A stretch of DNA of 32,500 bases from Polyangiaceae bacterium (lineage in GTDB: Bacteria > Myxococcota_A > Polyangia > Polyangiales > Polyangiaceae). The first letter of the stretch is position 1. Each line of letters opens with the position of its first letter. The stretch lies in the NCBI GenBank assembly GCA_019637295.1, contig JAHBVX010000001.1:1-32500 (forward strand), in the 5' to 3' direction. The translations under genes and the position numbers were made by a program. A model generated the notes under the pieces. It was not told where the DNA came from, ran no database searches, and worked only from the letters and a program-made list of their open reading frames with translations. Positions 1 through 7,294 of the stretch are shown here, one piece after another.

Positions 1-50
1 CGCTGCCACCCGCGCCGCCGCTGCCACCCGCGCCGCCGCTGCCACCCGAG
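1..50. repeat. 18-bp tandem repeat coding for the GGSGGA linker
   Basis: About 2.7 copies of an 18-base unit (copies begin at 1, 19 and 37) run into the left edge. Each unit encodes six residues of the Gly/Ser linker on the minus strand. Near-identity between units at the DNA level suggests slippage-driven length variation. The array may be longer beyond the window. Confidence 0.8.
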
Positions 51-184
51 GAACCTCCGGTTCCCCCGGATGCGCCAGCCCCGCCGCTTCCCCCCTTGCC
101 TGTGGTCCGTCCACCCTCGTCATCCACGCTGCACGCAGCCAGCATCAAGGTCACTAGACCCGCCGCGAAACCTCGCTCCATCAT
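1..184 (-). CDS. Gly/Ser-rich lipoprotein, N-terminal part (cut by window edge)
   Basis: The reading frame starts at ATG 184 (or the adjacent in-frame ATG at 181) and runs off the left edge, so only about 61 residues are visible. It opens with a basic n-region, a hydrophobic stretch and a lipobox (MLAAC) with Cys at residue 18, then an acidic patch (VDDEGG) and a Gly/Ser/Ala linker made of GGSGGA-type repeats. This is the architecture of outer-membrane lipoproteins carrying a flexible spacer before a surface domain. The functional domain lies outside the window, so no role can be given. The linker style matches the lipoprotein at 11031-12563. Confidence 0.8.
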   Translation of the reverse strand, partial: MMERGFAAGLVTLMLAACSVDDEGGRTTGKGGSGGAGASGGTGGSSGGSGGAGGSGGAGGS

Positions 185-242
185 GGGTAGCTCTCTAGCC
201 CAATCGACGCGAACGAGCCATCCCTGCGGGTGGCCGCGCAGC

Positions 243-665
243 TCAACGAGAGCCCTTGACCTGGCAGCTCAAGCTCAAGAACGCGCTGTAGCGACCGTTG
301 GGGATGGCGAGCGTCACACCTTGGGCGTTGCGCAAGACGTCCGATGACGAGCGGGCAGTGCGGTTGTGTCGACACGAGGTCTCGATGCGGATGACCGCCG
401 CGCCCATGGCGCAACGCACGGCGAGCTTGCCGGTCCACTCGGGGGCGTCGAAGTCGGCGAACTCGGGCGCGCCGTAGTCGCACTTCCACGCCCCCCGGGG
501 CAGCGCGACCTTGCCGCCCGTGGGGTTGAGCGCCACCTGCTCGAGCGGGGCTCCATTCTCGGATACGCCGAGCCGGAACTCGATCTTCTGCAGCGGGGTC
601 TCAGAGTGGGCCGTGGAGGTGAGCAGCGCGGCGGCGAACGCGGGGAGCAGGACTCGGCGGAGCAT
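243..665 (-). CDS. Secreted protein of unknown function, 140 aa
   Basis: The ATG at 665 gives a clean Sec signal peptide (MLRRVLLPAFAAALLTSTAHS) with no lipobox, followed by about 120 residues. The frame is open further upstream but that extension has no coding character and would bury the signal peptide. The mature part has four Cys (in WKCDY, VRCAM, TSCRH and LSCQV), compatible with two periplasmic disulfides, and short beta-strand-like segments. I do not recognise a family. It lies on the same strand as the truncated lipoprotein downstream (58-base gap) and the thioesterases upstream (79-base gap). Confidence 0.7.
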   Translation of the reverse strand: MLRRVLLPAFAAALLTSTAHSETPLQKIEFRLGVSENGAPLEQVALNPTGGKVALPRGAWKCDYGAPEFADFDAPEWTGKLAVRCAMGAAVIRIETSCRHNRTARSSSDVLRNAQGVTLAIPNGRYSAFLSLSCQVKGSR

Positions 666-744
666 GGGCGCGAGCGTACCACGACCCGCGAGCGCCAGGG
701 CGACGGGGGGCTGGTCGGGCCCCGGGTCTTCCGGCGGAGCCGGC

Positions 745-1188
745 TCAGGCGGGGGTGACGAGGAAGTTTGCGCTCGCGGTCGCGATGGGGCGCTGCTCGT
801 CGTCCTGCCAGGCGGTCGCGAACACGCTCGCGATGCGCCTCCCGTGCTTGGTGATGGTCGCGCGGGCGAACGTGTCGACCGGACGACCCGACCGCAGGTA
901 AGCGACGGTGATGTTGATGGTCTTCGGAATGACGACGGTCTCGGCCTGCCAGAACAGCTCGAGCACCGCCGTGGACTCGAGCAGCGCGCCGATCGTTCCC
1001 CCATGAAGTGCCGGCAGCACGGGGTTGCCGATCAGTGGGTCGGAGTACCGGAGGCATCCGACCACTCCGTCGCCGTCGACGCGCGCGCCGAGTCCGAGGA
1101 AGCAGAAATACGGGATCTGTTGGATGAGACCCTCGAAGTCACCCGTGCGCTTGGCGCGATCGATCGACTCGAGCAGCGCCTCTGTCAC
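745..1188 (-). CDS. PaaI-type hotdog thioesterase (second of tandem pair)
   Basis: This 147-aa protein has the hotdog-fold acyl-CoA thioesterase layout of the PaaI/YbgC group: an N-terminal helix, LIGNPVLPALHGGTIGALLE, then strands ending in NFLVTPA. Family members hydrolyse acyl- or aryl-CoA thioesters in the cytoplasm. The HGG motif is at residues 62-64, but the position usually held by catalytic Asp carries Glu71. The start is GTG at 1188, chosen because it overlaps the stop of the upstream thioesterase by four bases (GTGA); a longer in-frame extension would overlap that gene deeply. The two are probably co-translated and may form a heteromer or have split substrate ranges. The substrate is unknown. 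Confidence 0.88.
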   Translation of the reverse strand: MTEALLESIDRAKRTGDFEGLIQQIPYFCFLGLGARVDGDGVVGCLRYSDPLIGNPVLPALHGGTIGALLESTAVLELFWQAETVVIPKTINITVAYLRSGRPVDTFARATITKHGRRIASVFATAWQDDEQRPIATASANFLVTPA

Positions 1189-1664
1189 GGCAGTGTCTCC
1201 TCGGCACCGACGATGGGCTTGCCCTTGCGTTGGATCGCGAACGTACCGGTGGCGCACGCGACTGGGTCGTCCTCGGCGTCCTGATAAGCCACGCCGCGTG
1301 CGAACGCGATGTGCCGCGTCAGCTTGTAGCACTCCGTACGGCACAGGACGGCTCGCCTCGGCGCCCCCGTCTTGAGGTAGTCGATGCGCAGGTCGAGGGT
1401 GGCGATCGGGCTGAAGCTGCCGAGCGCAAGGAACACCGCCGCTCCGCACGCGGCATCGAGCATGGCCGTGATCGCCCCGCCGTGGATGACTCCGGTGTTC
1501 GGGTTCCCGACTAGGCGTTCGTCGAAGGGCAACTCGAACCAGGCGACTCCACGCTCGAAGTCGCGAAACCGCAAGCCCAGGGCGCGGTTGTGCGGGACGC
1601 CGAGCGCAAACGCGGCGTTCATGCGCTCGAGCCTCTCCGCCTTGCTCTCGGGCGCTTCGCTCAT
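1185..1664 (-). CDS. PaaI-type hotdog thioesterase (first of tandem pair)
   Basis: A 159-aa hotdog protein starting at ATG 1664. After a charged N-terminal helix it shows NPNTGVIHGG, with His61-Gly-Gly and the canonical Asp70 in AMLDAACG, the PaaI-family catalytic arrangement, then LDLRIDYLKTGAP and a C-terminal strand. The expected role is acyl-CoA hydrolysis, as tetramer or dimer, in the cytoplasm. Its stop overlaps the start of the second thioesterase. The dehydratase gene diverges from it about 90 bases away. The long upstream open frame is antisense to the dehydratase and was not used. Confidence 0.9.
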   Translation of the reverse strand: MSEAPESKAERLERMNAAFALGVPHNRALGLRFRDFERGVAWFELPFDERLVGNPNTGVIHGGAITAMLDAACGAAVFLALGSFSPIATLDLRIDYLKTGAPRRAVLCRTECYKLTRHIAFARGVAYQDAEDDPVACATGTFAIQRKGKPIVGAEETLP

Positions 1665-1754
1665 GATGGCGAGACCATAGCGCGGCAGTTCGGCGAAGGG
1701 CAGCGGAACAGCCGACGCTCGCTTCGAGGCGGGTCTGGGGCTACCGTGCTTCGT

Positions 1755-2705
1755 ATGCGCTACGCCGCCGATCTCGTCGCCATCCGCGCCGCGGCCGCAC
1801 GTCTCGCCGGGAGTGCCCACCGTACGCCCGTGCTCACCAGCCAGAACCTCGACGAGCTCTTCGGCGCGCGCCTCTTCTTCAAGTGCGAGAACCTGCAGCG
1901 GGTGGGCGCTTTCAAGTTCCGCGGCGCGTTCAACGCCATCGCCCGGCTCGACGACGCCCGCGCACGAGCGGGGGTCGTCACCCACTCGAGCGGGAATCAC
2001 GCACAGGCCATCGCGCTCGCAGCTCGTCTGCGGGGCATACCGGCGCACATCGTGATGCCCGTCACGGCGCCGCGAGTGAAGCGCGCCGCGGTCGAGGCAT
2101 ACGGAGGACGGGTGCTCGAGTGCGAGCCGACGCTGGCGTCTCGTGTGGAGTCGGCAGCCCGTGTGGTGGCGGACACCGGGGCCGTGTTGATCCCGCCCTA
2201 CGATCACCCCGACGTGATCGCCGGCCAGGGCACCGTATTCCTGGAGCTGCACGAACAGGTACCCGAGCTCGATGTCGTGGTCGTGCCGGTCAGCGGTGGC
2301 GGGCTGATCTCGGGCATCGCGCTGGCGTGCGCGGAGCTCGCACCGCAGACCCGTGTCGTCGGGGTCGAGCCCGATGGTGCGGATGACGCGCGCCGCTCCA
2401 AGCTCGCGGGCGAGCGGGTGTCGCACCCCGCGCCGCACAGCATCGCGGATGGTCTGCTCGCGAGTCTGGGGGAGCTGACTTGGCCGGTCGTCCGCGACCA
2501 CGTGGAGCGCATCGTCAGCGTCTCCGAGGCGGACATCGTCCGCGCGATGCGCCTCGTGTGGACGCGGCTCAAGCTCGTCGTCGAGCCCAGCGCCGCGGTG
2601 TCGCTGGCGGCGCTGGGGTCCCCGGACTTCGGCGTCGTTGCTGGCCGGCGGGTGGGCGTGATCTTGTCGGGGGGCAACGTCGATCTCGACTCGCTCCCCT
2701 GGTAG
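1755..2705 (+). CDS. PLP-dependent threonine/serine dehydratase-like enzyme
   Basis: This 316-aa protein is a fold-type II PLP enzyme. The Schiff-base lysine is Lys54 in AFKFRGAFN, the substrate loop is SSGNHAQ (residues 78-84), the phosphate-binding glycines are 181-183 in VSGGGLISG, and the pyridine-nitrogen Ser lies in LSGGNVDL near the C terminus. It lacks the ACT regulatory domain of biosynthetic IlvA, so it fits the short group: catabolic threonine ammonia-lyase, serine racemase or threo-3-hydroxyaspartate ammonia-lyase. Sequence alone does not separate these. ATG 1755 is preferred; an in-frame GTG at 1746 would add three residues. It is probably a single-gene unit, tail-to-tail with the FIST gene. 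Confidence 0.9.
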   Translation: MRYAADLVAIRAAAARLAGSAHRTPVLTSQNLDELFGARLFFKCENLQRVGAFKFRGAFNAIARLDDARARAGVVTHSSGNHAQAIALAARLRGIPAHIVMPVTAPRVKRAAVEAYGGRVLECEPTLASRVESAARVVADTGAVLIPPYDHPDVIAGQGTVFLELHEQVPELDVVVVPVSGGGLISGIALACAELAPQTRVVGVEPDGADDARRSKLAGERVSHPAPHSIADGLLASLGELTWPVVRDHVERIVSVSEADIVRAMRLVWTRLKLVVEPSAAVSLAALGSPDFGVVAGRRVGVILSGGNVDLDSLPW

Positions 2706-2717
2706 AGAGTCGTCGTC

Positions 2718-3908
2718 TCAGGCGTTCTGCGGGATGGCCACGATCACGACGCTGTTGTTGTGGTAGCCGTCGAGCCGACCAGGGTCCCGGGCGACCTCGC
2801 CGTAGCTCGAAAAGCCGGCCAGGGGGACGTCGGGAAAAACGTCGCGAATCGCTGCGACTTCACGAGGGTAGTTGCTGCCCAGGGTTCGGTTCCTGCACAC
2901 ACAGCTGAACACCAAGAGACCTGCCGCTGACGCTCCTCGCAGGCCATCACGCGCCTGGCGCGCGGCCGTGCGCGCGGCGTCGAGGATGACATCCGGTTCG
3001 CCGCGCACGATACAGACCTGTGCGCCTTCGGGCACCTCACCCGCGCACACCAGCTCGCCGTCGGAGCCAACCGCCAGGGGCGCACGCACACGCACTAGAT
3101 CATCGAACAGCATCACGCCCAGCTCGTTCTGCACCAAGAACTCTGGGAGTGGGACCTGGGCCAAGTCTACTCCGCGCAGAGCTGCGTACTCGCGATAGCA
3201 CTCGAACGCGGGCTTGCCATCGATCTCGTAGACGAGGTTCCCACGCGCGCGGGTCACGCTCATGCGTTTCGACGCCGGACTCAGCCCGTGTGCGATGCCC
3301 GTAGCCCACGGCACCTCGGACCACAGGTGCAACGCCGCTGCGGCGCCAAAGGTCGCGCCCTCGTGGGTGCCGACCGCGGTGCGCACGAGCGCCAGGTCGT
3401 CTCCTGCGCCCGCTCCGGCGATCAAATGCTCGTCGGAGACGGTCCGGCGCAGCTCGATCACGGCGCGCTCGAAGATGGGAGACAGGCCGTCACCGAGCAA
3501 GAGGGTGATGGGGAACCCGCGGCCTGCCCGGCGATGCTCTGGAGTACTCGCCGAGTCCGTCGCGCGCAGCTCAGCGACCAGGCCCACGGGATCATCGCCC
3601 ATGACCGGGGCGAAGCCCACGGCGTGTTCGGTCTTGCCGAAGCTGACCAGGAACAGGGAGAGTCCGCCGCGGGTGAAACCCCGCTCGGTGAACTCACCGG
3701 CCGTCGACGCCGCGAGCCACGAGGTGGTGGCAAGCTCGGCGCGCGCGAGCCGCACCAATCGGTCCAAGTCGTAGCGCGGGGACGCGAAGAGGAAGCCCAC
3801 GTCGGGCACACGTTCCCCTTGGCCGCTCCGGGCCTGCTCCAGCGCTTGCTGGAGCGCTCCCTCTACACTGACTTCGTTGGATGTTCCGCTGCTGCAGCGT
3901 GTTGACAT
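2718..3908 (-). CDS. FIST domain sensory protein
   Basis: This 396-aa protein has both FIST halves: the N-terminal domain (about residues 33-220, with FLFASPRYD and AASTAGEF) and the C-terminal domain (about 230-390, with FLVQNELGVM, LAGFSSYGEVAR and closing HNNSVVIVAI). FIST domains bind small ligands, probably amino acids or related molecules, and are usually linked to signalling proteins. This one stands alone, with no kinase, GGDEF or methyl-accepting domain attached. The start at ATG 3908 is supported by GAGGGG about seven bases upstream; an earlier in-frame Met at 3953 would extend toward the divergent promoter region. No signal peptide or membrane segment is visible, so it should be cytoplasmic. 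Confidence 0.9.
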   Translation of the reverse strand: MSTRCSSGTSNEVSVEGALQQALEQARSGQGERVPDVGFLFASPRYDLDRLVRLARAELATTSWLAASTAGEFTERGFTRGGLSLFLVSFGKTEHAVGFAPVMGDDPVGLVAELRATDSASTPEHRRAGRGFPITLLLGDGLSPIFERAVIELRRTVSDEHLIAGAGAGDDLALVRTAVGTHEGATFGAAAALHLWSEVPWATGIAHGLSPASKRMSVTRARGNLVYEIDGKPAFECYREYAALRGVDLAQVPLPEFLVQNELGVMLFDDLVRVRAPLAVGSDGELVCAGEVPEGAQVCIVRGEPDVILDAARTAARQARDGLRGASAAGLLVFSCVCRNRTLGSNYPREVAAIRDVFPDVPLAGFSSYGEVARDPGRLDGYHNNSVVIVAIPQNA

Positions 3909-4005
3909 TGCCGACCCCTCGTTCGGCCCCGCTCGACGCTCACCCCACAGCATAGATCAGCTCGGGCGGCTTGACTCCAGCGACGAGCGACGCTTCCGTT
4001 CCCGC

Positions 4006-5421
4006 ATGATTTCCAAGGTGTGGTCCGTGGGCGTGCTGTTGGTCGGCTGCGGCGGGGGGCTCCAGCCCGTGCCCACCGAGCCACCGCCCCCACCAGCGCC
4101 GGAGCAAACCGATCCGCCGCTCACCGTTGCCGAGACACCCCTGGAGCCCGACCCCGACGCGGGGACCGAACCGGTGCAGACGGCGGTCAGCGTCGAGGTC
4201 GGCTCGGCCACGGGCTGGACGCAGTTTCACGGCGGGCCGGCTCGAACCGGAGCGTCCGCGGCCCCAGCCATCGCGCGCCCCAAGATCCTCTGGTCGCACC
4301 AGGTCGGCATCCAGGGCTGGCTCAACGGACCCCTCGCGCTCGGCGGCGACCTCGTGATCGTCTCGAGCTCGGGTAAGCTGCACAACAAGCCCGACGCCGA
4401 GGACGGCGTCGTCGCGCTCGAGCTTCGGACTGGGAAGAGAGCCTGGCACGCCCGGTTCCCTCAGGACGCGAACGGAGTCGCCGCCAACCAGACGCACGTC
4501 TTCGCCACGTGCGACGACGGTCATCTGTACGCGCTCGACATCCGTAAGGGTGGTGTGGCGTGGAAGCACGCCGGGGAAGGGAAGATGTATTCCCATCCGC
4601 TCTTGGTGGCCGACAAGGTGATCGTGGGGGACGGTGCGGGCAACGTGTACGCTCTCGCGCAGAGCGACGGAAAGCTCGCCTGGAAGCTCACGTTGTCGGG
4701 GGCGATCCGCGGCGGTGCTTCGGCAGACGGCAGTCACGTGTACGTGGCGTCGCAAGGCGGGGAGGTCGCGAAGCTCGGCTTCGACGGCAAGACCGCGTGG
4801 AAACACGCGGTGAAGCGGCCGCCTTGGGATGGTCGCGGACAGCCGGAGGCCATCGAAGTGTACTCGCCGCCCATCGTCGATCAGGACGTGATCATCGTGC
4901 CCTTCGCGCGGGACACCTACTACGAGGACGTTCCCGGCTTCTTGGCGTTGGACAAGAAGACGGGTCGAGATCGCTGGCGCGCCAAGGGGCCCGGTCAATG
5001 GGGCAACGTGCGCTCGACGGCGGCGCTCGTGGCCGGGACGCTCGTCTACGCGGAGCCCTACTCGGGCGACATCGTGGGCTTGGCGTCGAGCACCGGTCGT
5101 ATGCTGTATCGCCACACCGTCGGACCGTGCTTGTTCCCGAGCTGGGCGTCGCCCGCAGCAGCGGGAGACGTCGTGTACGTGCCCCGCTTCGACGGGACGG
5201 TGCACGCCGTGCGCGCGTCGAGCGGCAAGGAGCTCTGGAAGATCTACCTCGGTGACAAGCGACACGCGGGGTCGACGCCGCCCGCTGCTCCTGCGAGTCG
5301 ACACGGGTGTGACTGGGAGGTCGGCGTAGGGAGCTCGATCTACTCACCCGCCGCCGTCTCGGAGACAGGCACGCTGCTGGTGGGCACCGCGGAGGGCTGG
5401 CTCTACGCCATCGGCGGCTGA
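4006..5421 (+). CDS. PQQ-like beta-propeller lipoprotein
   Basis: This 471-aa protein begins with a lipoprotein signal (LLVGC, Cys15), then a Pro/Glu-rich spacer to about residue 50. The rest is a beta-propeller built from repeats of the type VVALELRTGKRAW, LYALDIRKGGVAW, VYALAQSDGKLAW, FLALDKKTGRDRW and VHAVRASSGKELW, closing with LYAIGG. I count seven clear blade signatures, as in PQQ-repeat and BamB-like proteins. No dehydrogenase catalytic residues are evident, so a binding or scaffold role is more likely than PQQ-dependent oxidation. ATG 4006 is chosen because it gives the lipobox; the open frame upstream overlaps the divergent FIST start. The intervening 97 bases should hold both promoters. 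Confidence 0.88.
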   Translation: MISKVWSVGVLLVGCGGGLQPVPTEPPPPPAPEQTDPPLTVAETPLEPDPDAGTEPVQTAVSVEVGSATGWTQFHGGPARTGASAAPAIARPKILWSHQVGIQGWLNGPLALGGDLVIVSSSGKLHNKPDAEDGVVALELRTGKRAWHARFPQDANGVAANQTHVFATCDDGHLYALDIRKGGVAWKHAGEGKMYSHPLLVADKVIVGDGAGNVYALAQSDGKLAWKLTLSGAIRGGASADGSHVYVASQGGEVAKLGFDGKTAWKHAVKRPPWDGRGQPEAIEVYSPPIVDQDVIIVPFARDTYYEDVPGFLALDKKTGRDRWRAKGPGQWGNVRSTAALVAGTLVYAEPYSGDIVGLASSTGRMLYRHTVGPCLFPSWASPAAAGDVVYVPRFDGTVHAVRASSGKELWKIYLGDKRHAGSTPPAAPASRHGCDWEVGVGSSIYSPAAVSETGTLLVGTAEGWLYAIGG

Positions 5422-5474
5422 CCGAGCTTCGATCGCTCGTTGGTCCGACGCGGTCACGACGGGCCGCGTACGCC

Positions 5475-5837
5475 TCAGCGCCGGGCTGGACGATCGAGGC
5501 GCGCGTCGAGGTAGGGCCGCTCCGCGTGCGCGCTGGCGCTGCGGTAGATCTCCCACAGCTCTGGGTGCTGCGCTCGCAGGCCCGCCTCGTCGAGCTCTCC
5601 AGCGAGCCGCCGCCCGCCTTCACCGAGCACGGCAAAGCTCGGCCCACGGCCCGTGGCCAAGATGACCAGGGTGCTGTCTCGGAGCTGCACGCTGCCGATC
5701 CTGGGGGAGGCGTGCGCGTCGACCGCAGTCGCCGAACGCGGCGTCAGCGTACCCGCCGAACCGGAGTCATCCGAAGACGCCGCCGAGCACCCCAGCGCGG
5801 CGAGCGCAGCGACCAACAGCAGCGCGCGAGTCAGCAT
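5475..5837 (-). CDS. Small lipoprotein of unknown function, 120 aa
   Basis: Starting at ATG 5837, the protein has a lipobox signal (ALAALGC, Cys17), an Asp/Ser-rich stretch, and a compact domain of about 80 residues (RIGSVQLRDSTLVILATGRGPSF, quoted only in part) followed by an Arg-rich tail. I do not recognise the family. It is convergent with the propeller gene (53-base gap) and 46 bases downstream of the hydrolase-like gene on the same strand, so it may be co-transcribed with the latter. Confidence 0.7.
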   Translation of the reverse strand: MLTRALLLVAALAALGCSAASSDDSGSAGTLTPRSATAVDAHASPRIGSVQLRDSTLVILATGRGPSFAVLGEGGRRLAGELDEAGLRAQHPELWEIYRSASAHAERPYLDARLDRPARR

Positions 5838-5883
5838 CGACTCGAGAGTACACTCGGCTGTGGAGTTGTCGACCCCATGGCCT

Positions 5884-7191
5884 TCACTCCGCACCGTCGT
5901 CGAGCGGGGGCTCCGGGCGGGGTGCGGCCGGCACGTCTCCGGGCGCCGGCGCTGGCTTGGGGAGCAGCTCGGCCTCCGGCGCCTCGGCGCCGCCTCGCTG
6001 CACCGCCTCGAGGCCCTCACGCCCTCCGAGCTCGGGCTCGTCCGCCGAGGTCAGCTCAATGACGCCCGCCGTCGGCTCCTCGGCGTCCCCGGCGCCGCCG
6101 AGCTTGGGCGCAGGCGTGAACGGTACGGTGCGGTCCATCGCGGGTGTCTGCCACTGCGCCTCGATCTGAGCGAGGGCCTTGGCGATCAGTGGAATGTGGC
6201 TGCAGTGCGCGCGTTCATCCGTGCCGTTGTAGGACCAGAGGTGGAATCCGCCGCGATCCACCGTGCCGCTCTGCCCGAACTTGTCACCCCGGGGGTCTAC
6301 GGGCGAGCGCTCGAGCCCCAGCTCGTGGAGCAGTAAGTCTGCGGTCATCCGAGTGGAGGGGTAGGTCTCGGGGTTGACGTTGGTGTGCGTGAAGAAGAAC
6401 AGCTTCTCTCCGCGTAGAGCCTTCTTCGCAAAGTCGAACGTCGGCGCGAGCGAGTGACTGCTCAGGGACGCGACGGTCCCATCGCGCTTGGCTCGCGCGG
6501 GGTTCCACGCGGCGTGCAGTCCGTCGAGCAGCACGACCGCGTCGACCCGTTCGTCGCCGTGCTTGAGGATCTCGTTGACCGCGCCGTAGCCCGCGCTCCA
6601 CGCGGAGAGCACGACCTTGCGGACGTGAGTCGCTTCGTCTCGCGTGTGCAGCTTGAGGGCGCTCTCGATCGAGCGCAGCAGCGCCGGGTAGACCGCCGAG
6701 TTGGCGAACGCCTGAGAGTACGGTCCGCTGCCCAGGCCCTTGTCGATGCCGACGTACGCGACGCCGCGTGAGACCTGGACCAGGGTCTTCCTCACCGCGG
6801 AGTGGCCGTGGAAGTGGATCACCACGTCGTACCCCATGCTCGCCGTGTGCCCGCCCTTCTGCGGGATGGCGATGCGTCCGACGTTCAGGTTCTTGTAGGG
6901 CGTGTAAGGTCCGAGCCCGATGGGATCATGGGGGTTGCACTCGTGGAACCCCTTGGCGCGCAGCGCCTCGTCGAGCGGGCGCGCCGAGAGCGCCTCGGGG
7001 GCCTGCGGGGCCGCCACGGCGAGTGGCAGGTCCGGCAAGGACAAGTGCGCGAGCATGGCGCGCGCGCCCGTGCTCGCGCCGGTGCCGACAGCGAGCGCGA
7101 CCAGCCCGAGCCCCACACCGGCGACGGCCAGCGCTCGCTTGTAGATCTCCCCATCCGACGGTGGCGTCTTCGAGGACACGCACCCAAGCAT
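5884..7191 (-). CDS. Alpha/beta-hydrolase-like envelope protein
   Basis: This 435-aa protein has one N-terminal hydrophobic segment (about residues 20-40, anchor or uncleaved signal) and a hydrolase-like core. YDVVIHFHGHS resembles the oxyanion region. LSAWSAGYGA holds the candidate nucleophile Ser199 in a non-standard AxSxG elbow (Ala for the first Gly). Asp223 (LLDGLH) and His332 (HCSHIP) could complete the triad. The last 80 residues form a Pro/Glu/Ala-rich, probably disordered tail. The triad assignment is inferred from order and spacing only. ATG 7191 is the last good start before the divergent kinase promoter; the open frame continues upstream but overlaps that gene antisense. Confidence 0.78.
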   Translation of the reverse strand: MLGCVSSKTPPSDGEIYKRALAVAGVGLGLVALAVGTGASTGARAMLAHLSLPDLPLAVAAPQAPEALSARPLDEALRAKGFHECNPHDPIGLGPYTPYKNLNVGRIAIPQKGGHTASMGYDVVIHFHGHSAVRKTLVQVSRGVAYVGIDKGLGSGPYSQAFANSAVYPALLRSIESALKLHTRDEATHVRKVVLSAWSAGYGAVNEILKHGDERVDAVVLLDGLHAAWNPARAKRDGTVASLSSHSLAPTFDFAKKALRGEKLFFFTHTNVNPETYPSTRMTADLLLHELGLERSPVDPRGDKFGQSGTVDRGGFHLWSYNGTDERAHCSHIPLIAKALAQIEAQWQTPAMDRTVPFTPAPKLGGAGDAEEPTAGVIELTSADEPELGGREGLEAVQRGGAEAPEAELLPKPAPAPGDVPAAPRPEPPLDDGAE

Positions 7192-7250
7192 ATCGATCGG
7201 GTGGCGGATGGAAAGCGCTTCGATGAATTTCCACTCTCGACGGACTGGAT

Positions 7251-7268
7251 CCGGCGACAAATCGCCGG
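7251..7268. promoter_or_regulatory. Perfect inverted repeat between divergent genes
   Basis: The arms CCGGCGA and TCGCCGG flank a CAAA loop, giving a perfect 7-bp stem in the 103-base gap between the hydrolase-like gene and the kinase operon. It ends 26 bases before the kinase GTG start. It could be an operator for one or both promoters, or a 5' leader hairpin of the kinase transcript. Which of these applies cannot be told from sequence. Confidence 0.45.
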
Positions 7269-7294
7269 TGCTCAGGTAGCCTCTGCCAGCCTCC

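Noticed and set aside
1665..2501. N-terminal extension of the first thioesterase
   Set aside because: It lies antisense to the PLP enzyme and has no domain; the ATG at 1664 fits family length.
3940..5304. 454-codon minus-strand frame opposite the propeller gene
   Set aside because: It has no protein motif and the plus-strand frame shows regular propeller repeats.
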